Below are positions 32,311-42,862 of a stretch of 64,000 bases of DNA, in pieces. Both the position numbers and the translations under genes were made by a program. The notes under the pieces are model-generated. The model had not been told where the DNA came from, did no database searches, and worked only from the letters and a program-made list of their open reading frames with translations. The DNA is from Calliopum simillimum (taxonomy: Eukaryota > Arthropoda > Insecta > Diptera > Lauxaniidae), in the NCBI GenBank assembly GCA_951812925.1, contig OX638371.1:47962101-48026100 (forward strand), in the 5' to 3' direction. Position 1 is the first letter of the stretch, and each line of letters starts with the position of its first letter.

Positions 32311-32842
32311 AAATTTTTTGGAATTGCGCTCCCACAGGACCAAAATGTTCTCTTTGATGTAAATAATCATATGGTCCATTTCAGAGAACATTCCAAACCA
32401 TATTAAAAACCGAAAAGTGGTCCTGAATATGGAAATTTTTTTTAAATTAAAAAAGGCAAAACTTTTTATATGGATTTTAAGCCACTAAATTCGAATCTGC
32501 AATTTATTTCTCTTTAAGCTCTCTTGTTTTGAAGATTTTGTCTATTCAAGGTGGAAAATAAAAACACGAAATGGTATGGCCAGTTTCTCCAAAATTATAG
32601 AACTTATGGAGAAATAAATCGATATTTCATATTTAGTGGCTCAAAATCCATATAAAAAATTCAACAGTTCAAATTTTAAAACACAAATTTTTTTCATATT
32701 CAGGATTACTTTTCGGTTTTTAAAATGGTTTGGAATGTATCAAATATTTTTGAAATGGACCAAATTCTACGTAGTCCTTTCTTGCATCAAAGAGAAAAAT
32801 TTTTGTGCCTGGGAGCGCAATTCCAATCAAAAAAAATTTTTT
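32311..32842. repeat. Long inverted repeat in ANKRD intron
   Basis: Arms: AAAATTTTTTGGAATTGCGC at the left and GCGCAATTCCAATCAAAAAA at the right, with a second well-matched block TTTTATATGGATTTTAAGCC against GGCTCAAAATCCATATAAAA. Centre near 32570. No gene. Confidence 0.65.
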
Positions 32843-33886
32843 TTTTTTCATACAAATCTAAGCCAGCCTAATCCGAGCAATTGCCAATATCAGTTTTGCA
32901 GTTTAGCCGTTTGTTTGTAGGAGTGTTTGTGATAAGCAATATTTCTAGTGAATCTCCTGAAGTAGTTTGGTTCTTGATGCAATATTTTAAACTCTTTAAG
33001 GTTTTAAGGTTAAGGCAATGTTTTTAGCGCTGTTTTTTGTTTTGTCTTTGATTTGATACCTAATTTGTGTGCTAAAATCCTTGTTAAGTTTCGTTTTTGT
33101 AGTTCCTACATATACCTCCTCACGTTTGTGGTTCCATCCATATTGCACTGTTTTTCATAAATATATCGAAGCCCCATACGAAAAGTAGGATGCTTCACAA
33201 TTTGAGGTAATTCAAGTCTTTAATTCTACCATATATTAGGGATAAGTTTGATTAAATTTAGTTATAGTAGTATCAAGTAAATACAATTGGTTATAATTGA
33301 ATGACCAATTTCGAAAGGTCACATCTCCGAATCTTTTCGATATTGACTTTTTCACATTTTTTCCATCTACGCATATGGCTCAAAATCGCCAAGGTTGGAA
33401 ATTTTAAGATTGCTTTTTTGACAAAATATATCACAAGCAATTAGCATATATTGTAGCTTAATCTGTGTTTAACCAATCCTGTAATGGAGCAAGCACAAAA
33501 TTCATTACTTTCTGTCTTATATTTCTTATATATTTCATCAAAGCTTTCACTGAAAATAGTCATTTCGGGAACGTTTTTCAAAAGTTTATGAAAGGTCCAA
33601 AAAATTCCTAATAGTGTTTGTTTTTTGCTTAATAATAATCAAAAAACGAACAAAAATTTTCTACACAATATCCTACTGAAGTAAAATGCATGATATTTTA
33701 AAAAAATTAATTTTTTAAGCATGAAATTTAGGATATACAACTATATTAATGACTTTAATGTTCACATTTATTGTAGATGCATAAAACTATGCTCTTAAAT
33801 GTGACTACGGTATTTTTAAGGAAGATATCTAAAATTGTAAGGTTTTAAGCTGATTTAAGTTATTTAATTCATGAAAAATAACATAT
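32843..33886. other. Intronic AT-rich stretch
   Basis: No gene. The block ATGGCTCAAAATCGCCAAGG at 33378 is matched inverted at 39868 (CACCTTGGTGATTTTGAGCC), so this stretch and 39780-39960 may be arms of one older element split by Gypsy. The block is also related to 5911-5975 inside the duplicated segment. Confidence 0.45.
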
Positions 33887-34351
33887 TGTTACGAAATTTC
33901 TTGTCTCTATGACGATAATTTCAGTCTCTTACAGTTTTCTGAGTTCGATCACTGGATTGTGTAGCAATCAAAAACACGCACTCTATTTAGTTATAAAATG
34001 ATTTATTTAAATTACAAACGTTTATTTTTACACGGTACAATTGTTTATTTTACTGTTCATTTACATTCAAAATCGAATGTTACAATTAGCACTTTATTTA
34101 CTTTCACTGGCACTGTGTGTACAACCTTTTCGCTTTATTGCTTAAAATCAACTGTCTCCCAACTTTCATGAACAGCTCCTTTTATACCTGTATGAACGTT
34201 CTAGAATTGCATTAGCGAAACATCTGGCAACATCTCGTTGATTTCCTCGGCCAGAAATTTATTGACAAAACTTGGCATCACTGTTTTTATTGACATCTCG
34301 AACTGTCAAGTACTTTCGTGAAGTTTCTATTTATTTGTGCTTTTCGTCACA
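33887..34351 (-). repeat. Gypsy 3' LTR
   Basis: 465 bp, TGTTACG...GTCACA on the plus strand (TG/CA ends). It is uninterrupted and is the reference for locating the two inserts in the other LTR. Confidence 0.88.
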
Positions 34352-34412
34352 CTGCCCTTCTCTTAAACTTGTTCGTCCCGAACAAGAGATTCACTGTCGC
34401 CTCCATATGTCG

Positions 34413-37240
34413 TTAGTCTTTCAATGTCTCCCAATGAGTCTGTAATTTAGGGGACAAGCCTCGTTTTCGTTGTGGGTTGTGTAGCAGCACTAATTGACCT
34501 TCTTTGAACCCTTCAGTATTTGCTCGCAGATCATATCGAGCTTTCATCTTGTCGCTAGCCAATTGAGTACGTCTCCTGATAAGCTCGTGCATATCAGGCA
34601 GCTCTTCTCTTTTTCGCGACATGTAATCGTCAGCATAGGTCGTTTCCGAGACAACGTTAACTCCGTACTTCAAATCTTTTGGAAGCCTTAAGTCCGTACC
34701 AAAAATGGCTTTTGCTGGCGTGACTGTAGTGGTATCGTGTCTTTTATCGACAACCTTTTTCAGATATGATCCTCTAGAGTACGGTTGATCCTTTCGACCA
34801 TGCCATCGGACTGAGGATGCAATGCTGTGGTACGTGTCTTTTGTATTCCAAGCATGCCACAAACCTCTTTAAAAAGTGCCGACTCAAAATTTCGTCCTTG
34901 GTCGGAATGCAACTCAAGTGGAGCTCCATATCGACAAATCCAATTTTTGATGAAAATGTCTGCCACTGTTTTTGCTTCTTGATTGGGAATGGGATATACT
35001 TCTGGCCACTTACTGAAGTAATCAATTACCACAAGGATGTATTTATTTCCTGCATTGCTGATTGGAAAAGGTCCAGCTATATCCGTCGCATTGGTCCTTT
35101 AGCAATTGCGCATTGGTCACAACGGCGGGTCCAGTCAGCAACTGTTTCTTGGCATCCTACCCAGTAAAACCGTTTCATTATTATCTCTGTGGTTTTTGTT
35201 ATACCTAGATGTCCACCAGCAGTTTTGAGCGAATTTTACCATCCTCGCTTTCCCAGATTCGGTATAGGCAACCATCATGCAACTCCAAACTTTGCCATTG
35301 CGCTCTGTATGCTTTACAGATTTGGCTTTCACTTGAGATTTCTTGCCACGCCGGTTTCCTACCCAGCTCTTTATACTTAATTATAGTTGCCAAATCTGTA
35401 TCACTGTGCTGGTCCCGTTGTATCTCCTTATTTGTCCACTTTTCTTCAGGCAAAACGTTCAACAGGCGCACATCAATCGTTCCAGCTTTATTTTCCGTTC
35501 TTGAACAATGGCCGCATTCAATTTTACATGGACGACGGGAAAGTGCATCTGCATTTCCATGCTGGCTTCCTTTGCGATGGTCTATGGTGAAATCATAGCT
35601 CTGCAAGCGTTCTATCCACCGTGCGATTTGGCCTCCAGGATCCCTGAATTGAAGTAGCCACCTTAATGCCGTGTTTTACGCATTCCATTACTGCCAGTAA
35701 CTCTCTCCGAGTTACGCAATAATTCCTCTCAGTTTTCGACAGTATTTTGCTGAAATATGCGACGACTTTTTCTTGTCCATCGATGACTTGGGACAAAACT
35801 CCTCCAATACCATAGCCACTCGCATCGGTGTCCAAAACAAATTTTTCCGCTGGGTATTGGATACGCGAGTTCTGGCGCTGTAGACAATAATTCTTTCAGC
35901 TTTTGGAATGCAGTTTCCTGTGTGCTACTCCATTCGAATTTACGATTTTTCTGTGTCAGCTCATGTAGACTGCTTGCGACGTTTGCAAAACCAGGAACAA
36001 AACGTCTGTAGTAAGTGCATAGGCCCAGAAAACTTCGCAACTCATGATGATTAGATGGTCGTGGCCAATTTTTGACAGCTTTTATTTTATCTTCATCTGT
36101 GTGTATTCCTTCTGACGTTACCTTGTGTCCCAGGTATTTGACTTCACGCTGGAAAAGTGAGCACTTTTTCGCACTTAATTTTAGTCCAGCTGCTTCCAAG
36201 CGCTCAAACACTTCCTCCAAGTTTTTCAAGTGGTCATCGAAATCTTTTCCCATGATAATTATGTCATCGAGATACACTAAACAGGTCCTCCAATATAGTC
36301 CTTTGAGATCTCGTTCCATTAACCGCTCGAACGTAGCATGACGTTGAACTGCCATAGACCATTTCCAATACTAAAGGCAGTTTTATCCTTGTCTTTGTCA
36401 TCTATTTCAACCTTCCAATATCCACTTTTTAAGTCCAGGGTGGAAAGCCATGTTGCTCCAGATAACGTATCCAGTGTATCATCGATCCTGGGTAACGGGT
36501 AGCAGTCTTTTTTGGTGACGTCATTCAATTTCCTGTAATCCACACAGAATCGCATACTTCCGTCCTTTTTCTTGACAAGCACGACTGGTGAACTCCACGG
36601 GCTTTCCGATGGTGCAATGACATTTTCTTGCGCCATTTCCTCTATAAGGCCCGTCACTTCTTCTCTCTTAGCGATTGCTAGCCTCCTTGGAGGTTGACGA
36701 ATTGGCTGAAAGTTACCTGTATCAATGCGATGTTTAACCACTGATGTTCGGCCATTATTTTTTCCTTTGGACGCAAATATCCGCCAATGCTTTTGCAGAA
36801 TTTTTTTTTGCTTTATTTTTGTTCTGGGCAGACAACTCCTCCGTCCATTCTTTCAATACTCCCAAGGCCGATGATTTTGTTAAAGTTGCACCTTTTGTGT
36901 CCTGCTGGTCATTTTCACAATTTATAACAGCCGTAACTTTCTCACAATGCGCTATTAGTTCACCTTTTTGCATCCATTTCGGCTGATTTGTTGGATTCAA
37001 AATTCGTACCGGTATTTTGCTGTCCACTCATGGTTTTACTAGGGTCTTTCCAATAATCAGGTCTTTCTTTAAGTTTTTCTTATCTGCTTCCACTAACCAC
37101 AGATGGCTTGTCCCACAGTCTTCACTTGTTGTAGCCCAAATAATTTCTTCGGTGTTGGGTTCAATTCGACAGCGCTCACTTATGTAGACTCTTGCAATTT
37201 TTAAGTTTTGTCCACAGCCAATTTCCAAAAGCAACTCCAC
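34413..37240 (-). pseudogene. Gypsy pol: RT, RNase H, integrase, frameshifted
   Basis: From 37240 the frame starts in the segment just upstream of reverse transcriptase (NPTNQPKWMQKGELIAHCEK), so gag and protease have been deleted. RT follows with SPWSSPVVLVKKKDGSMRF, DYRKLN and, after a frameshift near 36340, the YLDD active site. A second shift near 35850 leads into RNase H (LDTDASGYGIGGVLSQ; REL.A). The integrase has an HHCC-type finger (GHLGITKT ... CDQCAIAK) and an intact DDE set (VIDYFSKW, HSDQGRNF, MVERINRT), again in shifted frames, ending with a C-terminal region with RANTEGFKEGQLVLL. At least three frame breaks make it non-functional, though damage is modest. Confidence 0.88.
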
Positions 37241-37247
37241 ATTGGCA

Positions 37248-37264
37248 TCCCACTTCTGACACCA
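37248..37264 (-). promoter_or_regulatory. Gypsy primer-binding site
   Basis: TGGTGTCAGAAGTGGGA lies two bases inside the 5' LTR, the standard place for a tRNA primer site. Which tRNA is used is not determined here. Confidence 0.65.
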
Positions 37265-37384
37265 ATTGTTACGAAATTTCTTGTCTCTATGACGATAATT
37301 TCAGTCTCTTACAGTTTTCTGAGTTCGATCACTGGATTGTGTAGCAATCAAAAACACACACTCCATTTAGTTATAAAATGATTT

Positions 37385-37637
37385 GAATCTGTCATTTTTA
37401 AAAGCAGATATGTCGCTCGGCCGAAAATTGTTTTTCTGCTTTTATAACGTTGTAGCAATGGCGCTGGTTGGCCTATCTTTTTTGCAAGTACGCAGATTAC
37501 TACTTTATATCACGGTTTGTTAACCCCAATCACTAAAATTGCATTAAAATAAGATTTACCAAACTTATGAGAGTTTTTCTCAAATTTGCCACAAGTTTAA
37601 ATTTTGTCACATATCCCCTTTTAAAAATGACCGATTC
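37385..37637. mobile_element. MITE in Gypsy LTR, 4 bp ATTT duplication
   Basis: 253 bp with ends GAATCTGTCATTTTTAAAAG and CTTTTAAAAATGACCGATTC. Flanked by ATTT on both sides; the intact LTR has a single ATTT at the corresponding place (near 34002). No coding capacity. An alternative reading with a longer end and a TT duplication cannot be excluded. Confidence 0.75.
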
Positions 37638-37815
37638 ATTTATTTAAATTGTGAACGTTTATTTTTACACGGTATAATTGTTTATTTCATTTACATTCAA
37701 AATCGAATGTTACAATTAGCACTTTATTTACTTTCACTGGCACTGTGTGCATAACTTTTTCGCTTTATTGCTTAAAATCAACTGTCTCCCAACTCTCATG
37801 AACAGCTCCTTTATA

Positions 37816-38674
37816 TTAAATCACAAATAAATTAACACCTTACTGGGTTCCACCAAAGATGAAACTCCTTTGTTACAAAAGTCCGGAATATATGTGCTTA
37901 AGTGTGGTGACTGTGACCAGAAACACTATGGTCAAACTCGACGTGGCATTGGGAAACGTTATATAGAACACGAGGGATATATTCATAAAAATCAACCAAA
38001 GAAATCGGCGTTGCGAACCACGTTCTTCATAATTCTCATTTTAATTTTTCAATTAAAAGCATGAAATTGCAAAAACAAATAAATGATCATAACAAACTTG
38101 AGTCCTATGAAAGCATTTATAAAGGAAATATATCAGATATTTATTTAATTGTATTTAAATTTATGTTTATATAACAGTACATTTGATTTTTTTTTAAATT
38201 TGTGTAACCCTTATTAATTCAGACTTTAACTTTGTAGCGCTGGACTATAATGGTACAAATTAATTGTTAGGTACTCTATTTTTTAAAGTTACTTTTGGTG
38301 CACAGTTATTAAACAATTTGGTTCTCTCTTGTTATTATTATTCTGATCTCAATTGTTGGTCTCACACATTTACGATATGATTATATTTAGTTAATGTTTC
38401 TCAATTTTGATAAAAATATTGTGGTGCATAGTTATAAAACTTTGTTTTTTTCTCTTTCTGATGAGATTATGTTTGTGTCCATGATTTATGTATGGCAAGT
38501 CTTACACTTTGTTTATTTTATTGTATTTAAAATATTTTCGTTCGTGTTGCTGAAGATGGGTTGTCAACATCCCGAAATGCATCCAAATTGTTAAAATTTA
38601 ATTTAAATAAAGATTGATTTTAAATGTGTGAACTCAACTTAAGGTATTAATTTATTTGTGATTTAATTGAATAG
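37816..38674 (+). mobile_element. Penelope-like element, 5'-truncated, GIY-YIG part
   Basis: Flanked by a 12 bp repeat AGCTCCTTTATA (37804-37815 and 38675-38686). The left terminus TTAAATCACAAATAAATTAA is the inverse of the right terminus, as is known for Penelope-like elements with inverted terminal repeats. The coding part (37870-38060) reads KSGIYVLKCGDCDQKHYGQT and then RYIEHEGYIH, the GIY-YIG endonuclease; after a shift FNFSIKSMKLQKQINDHNKL and ESYESIY follow, the usual end of these proteins. The reverse transcriptase has been lost by truncation. Confidence 0.85.
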
Positions 38675-38852
38675 AGCTCCTTTATACCTGTATGAACGTT
38701 CTAGAATTGCATTAGCGAAACATCTGGCAACATCTCGTTGATTCGCTCGGCTAATAATTTCTTGACAAAACTTGGCATCACTGTTTTTATTGACAAGTAC
38801 TGACTGTCAGGTACTTTCGTGAAGTTTCTATTTATTTGTGCTTTTTGTCACA

Positions 38853-39075
38853 ATATCGTCCCTTAGCTTCCAACACCGCCTAAGTCATTTTCAGCAACTT
38901 TACAGGAGACGTTGTCAGGCGGTGTTTAGGTGTTTGAATTACGGCTTCTGATTGACTGAAATTTACATAATGTGACGAATGGTTAGACGCGCAATGAGCA
39001 GCTCTATCAAATACATTAAAATGTCAAAACCGCCAATTTTCGACTTGAGCGGTGTTGGAAGCTAAGTGACGATAT
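38853..39075. mobile_element. MITE with ATATCGTC ends at Gypsy border
   Basis: Left CGTCCCTTAGCTTCCAACAC and right GTGTTGGAAGCTAAGTGACG are inverted. The left border is also the Gypsy target site (ATAT), so Gypsy inserted exactly at its edge. Non-coding. Confidence 0.7.
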
Positions 39076-41329
39076 TTGATATAGCTTTGCTTTATTATGC
39101 AAAGTATTTCTTTTTTTTTTGAGGTGCATTTGAGCAAAGAAGCACATAGTTAGTTATTGAAAAACTGTAAACCGTCCTTCCGGGAACGACATCGTCATTT
39201 TGGGAAAGTAAGCGTTCCCGGAATGATGATTTCAATTTAAGCGCGCTTTATTCTTACAATTATAATTTGAGTCGTGGTTTGACATGTTAAATGTAAAATA
39301 TTTTATGGTAGTACATTAACTTTGTACCTTTAAAGGCATTTTTTCATCATTTCAAAAAAATATAGTAATTTCCAAAGAAAAATAGCATATTTGCCAAGAA
39401 AAAAACACTCTGGTAGTGGGCTAAATGACATTTCTCCTTTCCTCTGAGCAATAGCGGATGCGTTTGCTTTAAATAGTTTTTGGCCAATTACAACTGCGTT
39501 CGTTGAATTGATGCAAAAACTTTCGGACAACATATTTTAGCATATTTCTATCCGTAAACAAAGTTTGTTTTTAAATAAAGTCCCCAAAATGTAATCCTTT
39601 GATTAAAAATGCTCTTAATATGTTACTTGATCTGTTTAATATTGGTAAATTTATATGATTTTTTTAAGTTTGATTTTGAATTTCACACTTTGGGACGCGT
39701 TCCCGGAAAGATTTTTCGTGTATATATTATTAAATAATATCGACTTTTAGCATATATAATGCAATTTACCATTAAAACAAAACAATTTTAATGTTTTGTC
39801 ATATTCATTTACTCCATAAAATTATGGCTTTAGTAATTTATTTGCTTCCGAAGCAAATTTCTCACCTTGGTGATTTTGAGCCATATAGACACATGTGATG
39901 TGTGAGAATGATACTCATATCGAGTCTCTAAGTGGAAAAAAGCAGTTTTTCGACGTCTTTTCAAAAATTAATCAATGAACTTATTTTAAAAATATTTTTT
40001 TCTTAGTCTGTAAGTGGGTGCTCACAAGTGATTTGACACATTTGTTTAGTTTTTTTTTGTGTTCACGACAGTTCGATTTAAATTTTTCTTGGGTGGCGTG
40101 GATGCTTTTGCACCATGTTTTTTAAAGAATTTCTATTAGGTGTCTTTAATTTAAGTTATTATTTTAGTTTTAGATACCTTAAATAGAAGTTTCGCCAAAT
40201 TAATATGGTTTTTTCCTTTAAATTTTGCGTAATCAACATAATCAATTTTGCAAAGGTCACATCTCTTGAACATACTATGTCAAAATTTACATATATAATA
40301 ACGTTACCATCAAAATATTTAATGTTATTTAAAAATTTCGTTGAAAACTAGCTTGTTTCCTAATGTCTCTGTCGAAAAATATGATGTTTTATATTTTCTA
40401 ACGAAAAGTTGGATGTCTCATACTTTTTAACGAAAAGTAGGCACGGATATTTTAATGGGATGACGCACAGTAGTAAATTTGGTGATTTTTGCGCTCTAAA
40501 ATCATAGCTCCCAAACCGTTTGAGATAAATACTTGAAATTTGGCTTGAAAGAAGGAAATACTTAAAGCTTACATTTTTTTTTTTTGCGACTAATAGTTTT
40601 TAAGTTATTTGTCAAAAATTTTTAGATCTTTGAACACCCAAAAAGGGGGGTTAAGCCCTCCGTTGAGCAGGGAACAGTTTTTGTAAGGCTACTTTGGTCC
40701 AATAAACAATTGTGCCAAGTTTCAAGTCTGCAGCAATTTTTTCCTTTTAGATATTTAATTTCCTAATATTTAATGTCCTAAGAATATAATTTTTTATTGA
40801 ATTTTAATCGAGGTGGAAAATTTACAAAAAAACAAAATGAGGCACACTGGTGTACTTTTTTTTTCGTTTGCTTGTACACTGTACTAACCTCTTGCTTCAA
40901 ATTAAGGCAATATTGGGTTTTGTGTCGTTCTTTTTTTATAGTCTCCCAAAGTTTTCTTTAGAATTCACAAATAAGCATATGTCATATAAATAAAGTATGT
41001 CCAATAAAGTAACTGTAAAGAAAAGGTTAGTACCAATCAGCTCCAAAGCTACTCTATCACATTGAAAAAATGTCACTTATTTCTAAAAAAGTTGGTTTGA
41101 ACTAAGAAATTTAGTAACACAGGCACGCTTTCGATTTTAGAATCATAGAACGAATTTTTTTTTTTTTTTCTGTAGCATTTTTTCTAGCCTTACAGAAATG
41201 AAAATTTACGGGGCTCGTATAACTATGCAATTAAAATATTTTATTTTTTTTTTTTAATTTCTATTAGTTTAAGTATACTTAACAACATGCCATCCTTGTT
41301 GAGTTTATATTTTAGACTTTAACTCGCAT
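39076..41329. other. Intronic stretch without recognised gene
   Basis: AT-rich, with TTCCGGGAACG at 39179 and its reverse at 39222 and 39708, possibly ends of a small element. Block 39780-39960 pairs with 33300-33450. Frames here are short and not conserved-looking. Confidence 0.4.
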
Positions 41330-42790
41330 TCGTCACACTGTGGGGCGTGGCTCCTCCCATACAAGAAAAATCTTCAAAATGGTAACTGGGAGTTTTATTT
41401 TAGATAATGCAACCAAATTACACATAAATGGTCAGTCTGAGCTCTGAGAAAATTCCAGGTGAATTCCGATATGAGGGCGTTGCATCTCCTATACACGCAA
41501 AGAATTCGAAATGTCGCAGTGTCAACGGTATTTAAGATAATAGTAGGGGAACTGATGCTATTGTGGTATAGTTTTTCAATGTGGTATGGTCGCATATCTC
41601 CGAATTGGGAAGGAAACTGCGAACGTAACTACTTTTATCCTGTCAGAAAACATAAAAAACCAGGGATGTGTTGCTGTCATGCACCAAACAAAATTTTTCT
41701 GATGTCAGTTGAACGAAACGTAAGTCGCGAGTGGTTGATTTTTTTTTCGGGATTCTTTGCAAAAAAATTTTGTTAAGAAAAAGTAGCTTTTTGGTGAAGT
41801 TTTATTTATATTCAATAAAGGTAAGTGCTAAGTATTGTGAAATAAGTGTTTAACTGTGTAAATTCACAAAGTACCTATGTCATTTTATTTCAGAATTTTG
41901 TAATTTCTAAAAATTGCCCAATGTGGTATAGTCGGGCTTCGCTAATGTGGTATATGAACATTTCTTGATATTCTTAACATTATTTGATGGCTGTTTATTT
42001 TTTAATAAGAACTATGAGTTTAAGAACCAATGCAAATGTTATTATGAACTTATTTCATACCTTTCAATCTTAATATTTGGTTGTATGGTTAAGTATACCA
42101 CATTACGCTACTTATATGTACCACATTTCCAGCCCAATTTGCAAGTACTGATCAGTATATATACCACATTGCGCCACCATATATACCACATTACCTGCCA
42201 ACTTTTTGAAAACAGCTTTTTTGACTTTTTTCAGATTGTGCTCAATAACTTTTTTTAATGAAATTGCACAGATTTTATTGAAATATATTCTGTAGCCAAT
42301 ACTTCAATGATCAGTATAACAAAATTGGGCTGAAATTGATCTAATGGTTCTCTTTCAAAATCCACCTTAACATTACCTATACCACAATAGCATCAGTTCC
42401 CCTAGTTGATTAATGCCAGAAAAAATTTTCGAAATACTGTAGTACAAGCGTTATTTGAGGTAATGCAACTAAATTTCCCAAAGATTAATGCTAGGAATCA
42501 TTAGTGCAAATTTCGAGCAAAAACTAGGTAAATTCGGACAAGGGGGCATGGTTTTTCCATTCAAGAAGTTTTCAAAATACAGTGGTGTAAGTGTAATTTG
42601 AGTGCGAACGTTAATTGAAAATGCAACCAAGTTTTGAACAGACACTAGCAATGGTTGGTGTAAGTTTTGAACAAATAATAGATGCATTCGGGTTAGGGTG
42701 CGTGGCACCTCCCATACAAGCAAGTAGTAGAGTGTCACATAAGAATTTTCTTGTTAAAATTTTAATTTTTGGCAAGGGCCAGGGCCTCGG
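41330..42790. repeat. Degenerate GGCGTGGCTCCTCCCATAC repeats
   Basis: Units containing GGGGCGTGGCTCCTCCCATAC-like words, ATGCAACCAA and TTTCGAGCAAAAACTAGG recur at about 200 bp steps (41341, 41480, 42540, 42700). They resemble the reverse of the GGTGCCACGCC repeats elsewhere. The TA-flanked element at 41546-42402 is inserted in them. Confidence 0.45.
41546..42402. mobile_element. TA-flanked TIR element with TATACCACAT repeats
   Basis: 857 bp with inverted ends GGGGAACTGATGCTATTGTG and CACAATAGCATCAGTTCCCC, each next to TA. The word TATACCACATT or its reverse occurs about nine times, clustered toward both ends, as multiple binding sites would. A 105-codon frame at 41459-41776 crosses the left end and is not part of it. 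TA points to the Tc1/mariner group. Confidence 0.7.
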
Positions 42791-42862
42791 GGCCCGTAGT
42801 TTCTTTGACAAATTTTCCTATCCAACCTAATGTTCATATATTTTGGTCTTTTTTTTACTTAC

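Larger units (their letters stand above)
33887..38852 (-). mobile_element. Gypsy-type LTR retrotransposon with nested inserts
   Basis: Read on the minus strand: 5' LTR, primer site, pol, polypurine tract (AAGAGAAGGGCAG next to 34352), 3' LTR. The element is flanked by a 4 bp ATAT duplication (33883-33886 and 38853-38856). gag and protease are missing. One LTR contains a MITE and a Penelope-like element. It lies in the ANKRD intron, in the same sense as that gene. Confidence 0.9.
37267..38852 (-). repeat. Gypsy 5' LTR, split by two inserts
   Basis: Matches the other LTR once 37385-37637 and 37816-38674 with their target duplications are taken out (about 458 bp remain versus 465). The two LTRs differ at scattered bases by eye, so the Gypsy insertion is not brand new. 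Confidence 0.85.

Noticed and set aside
35209..35598. Plus-strand frames across the Gypsy pol region
   Set aside because: Antisense shadows of RNase H and integrase coding.
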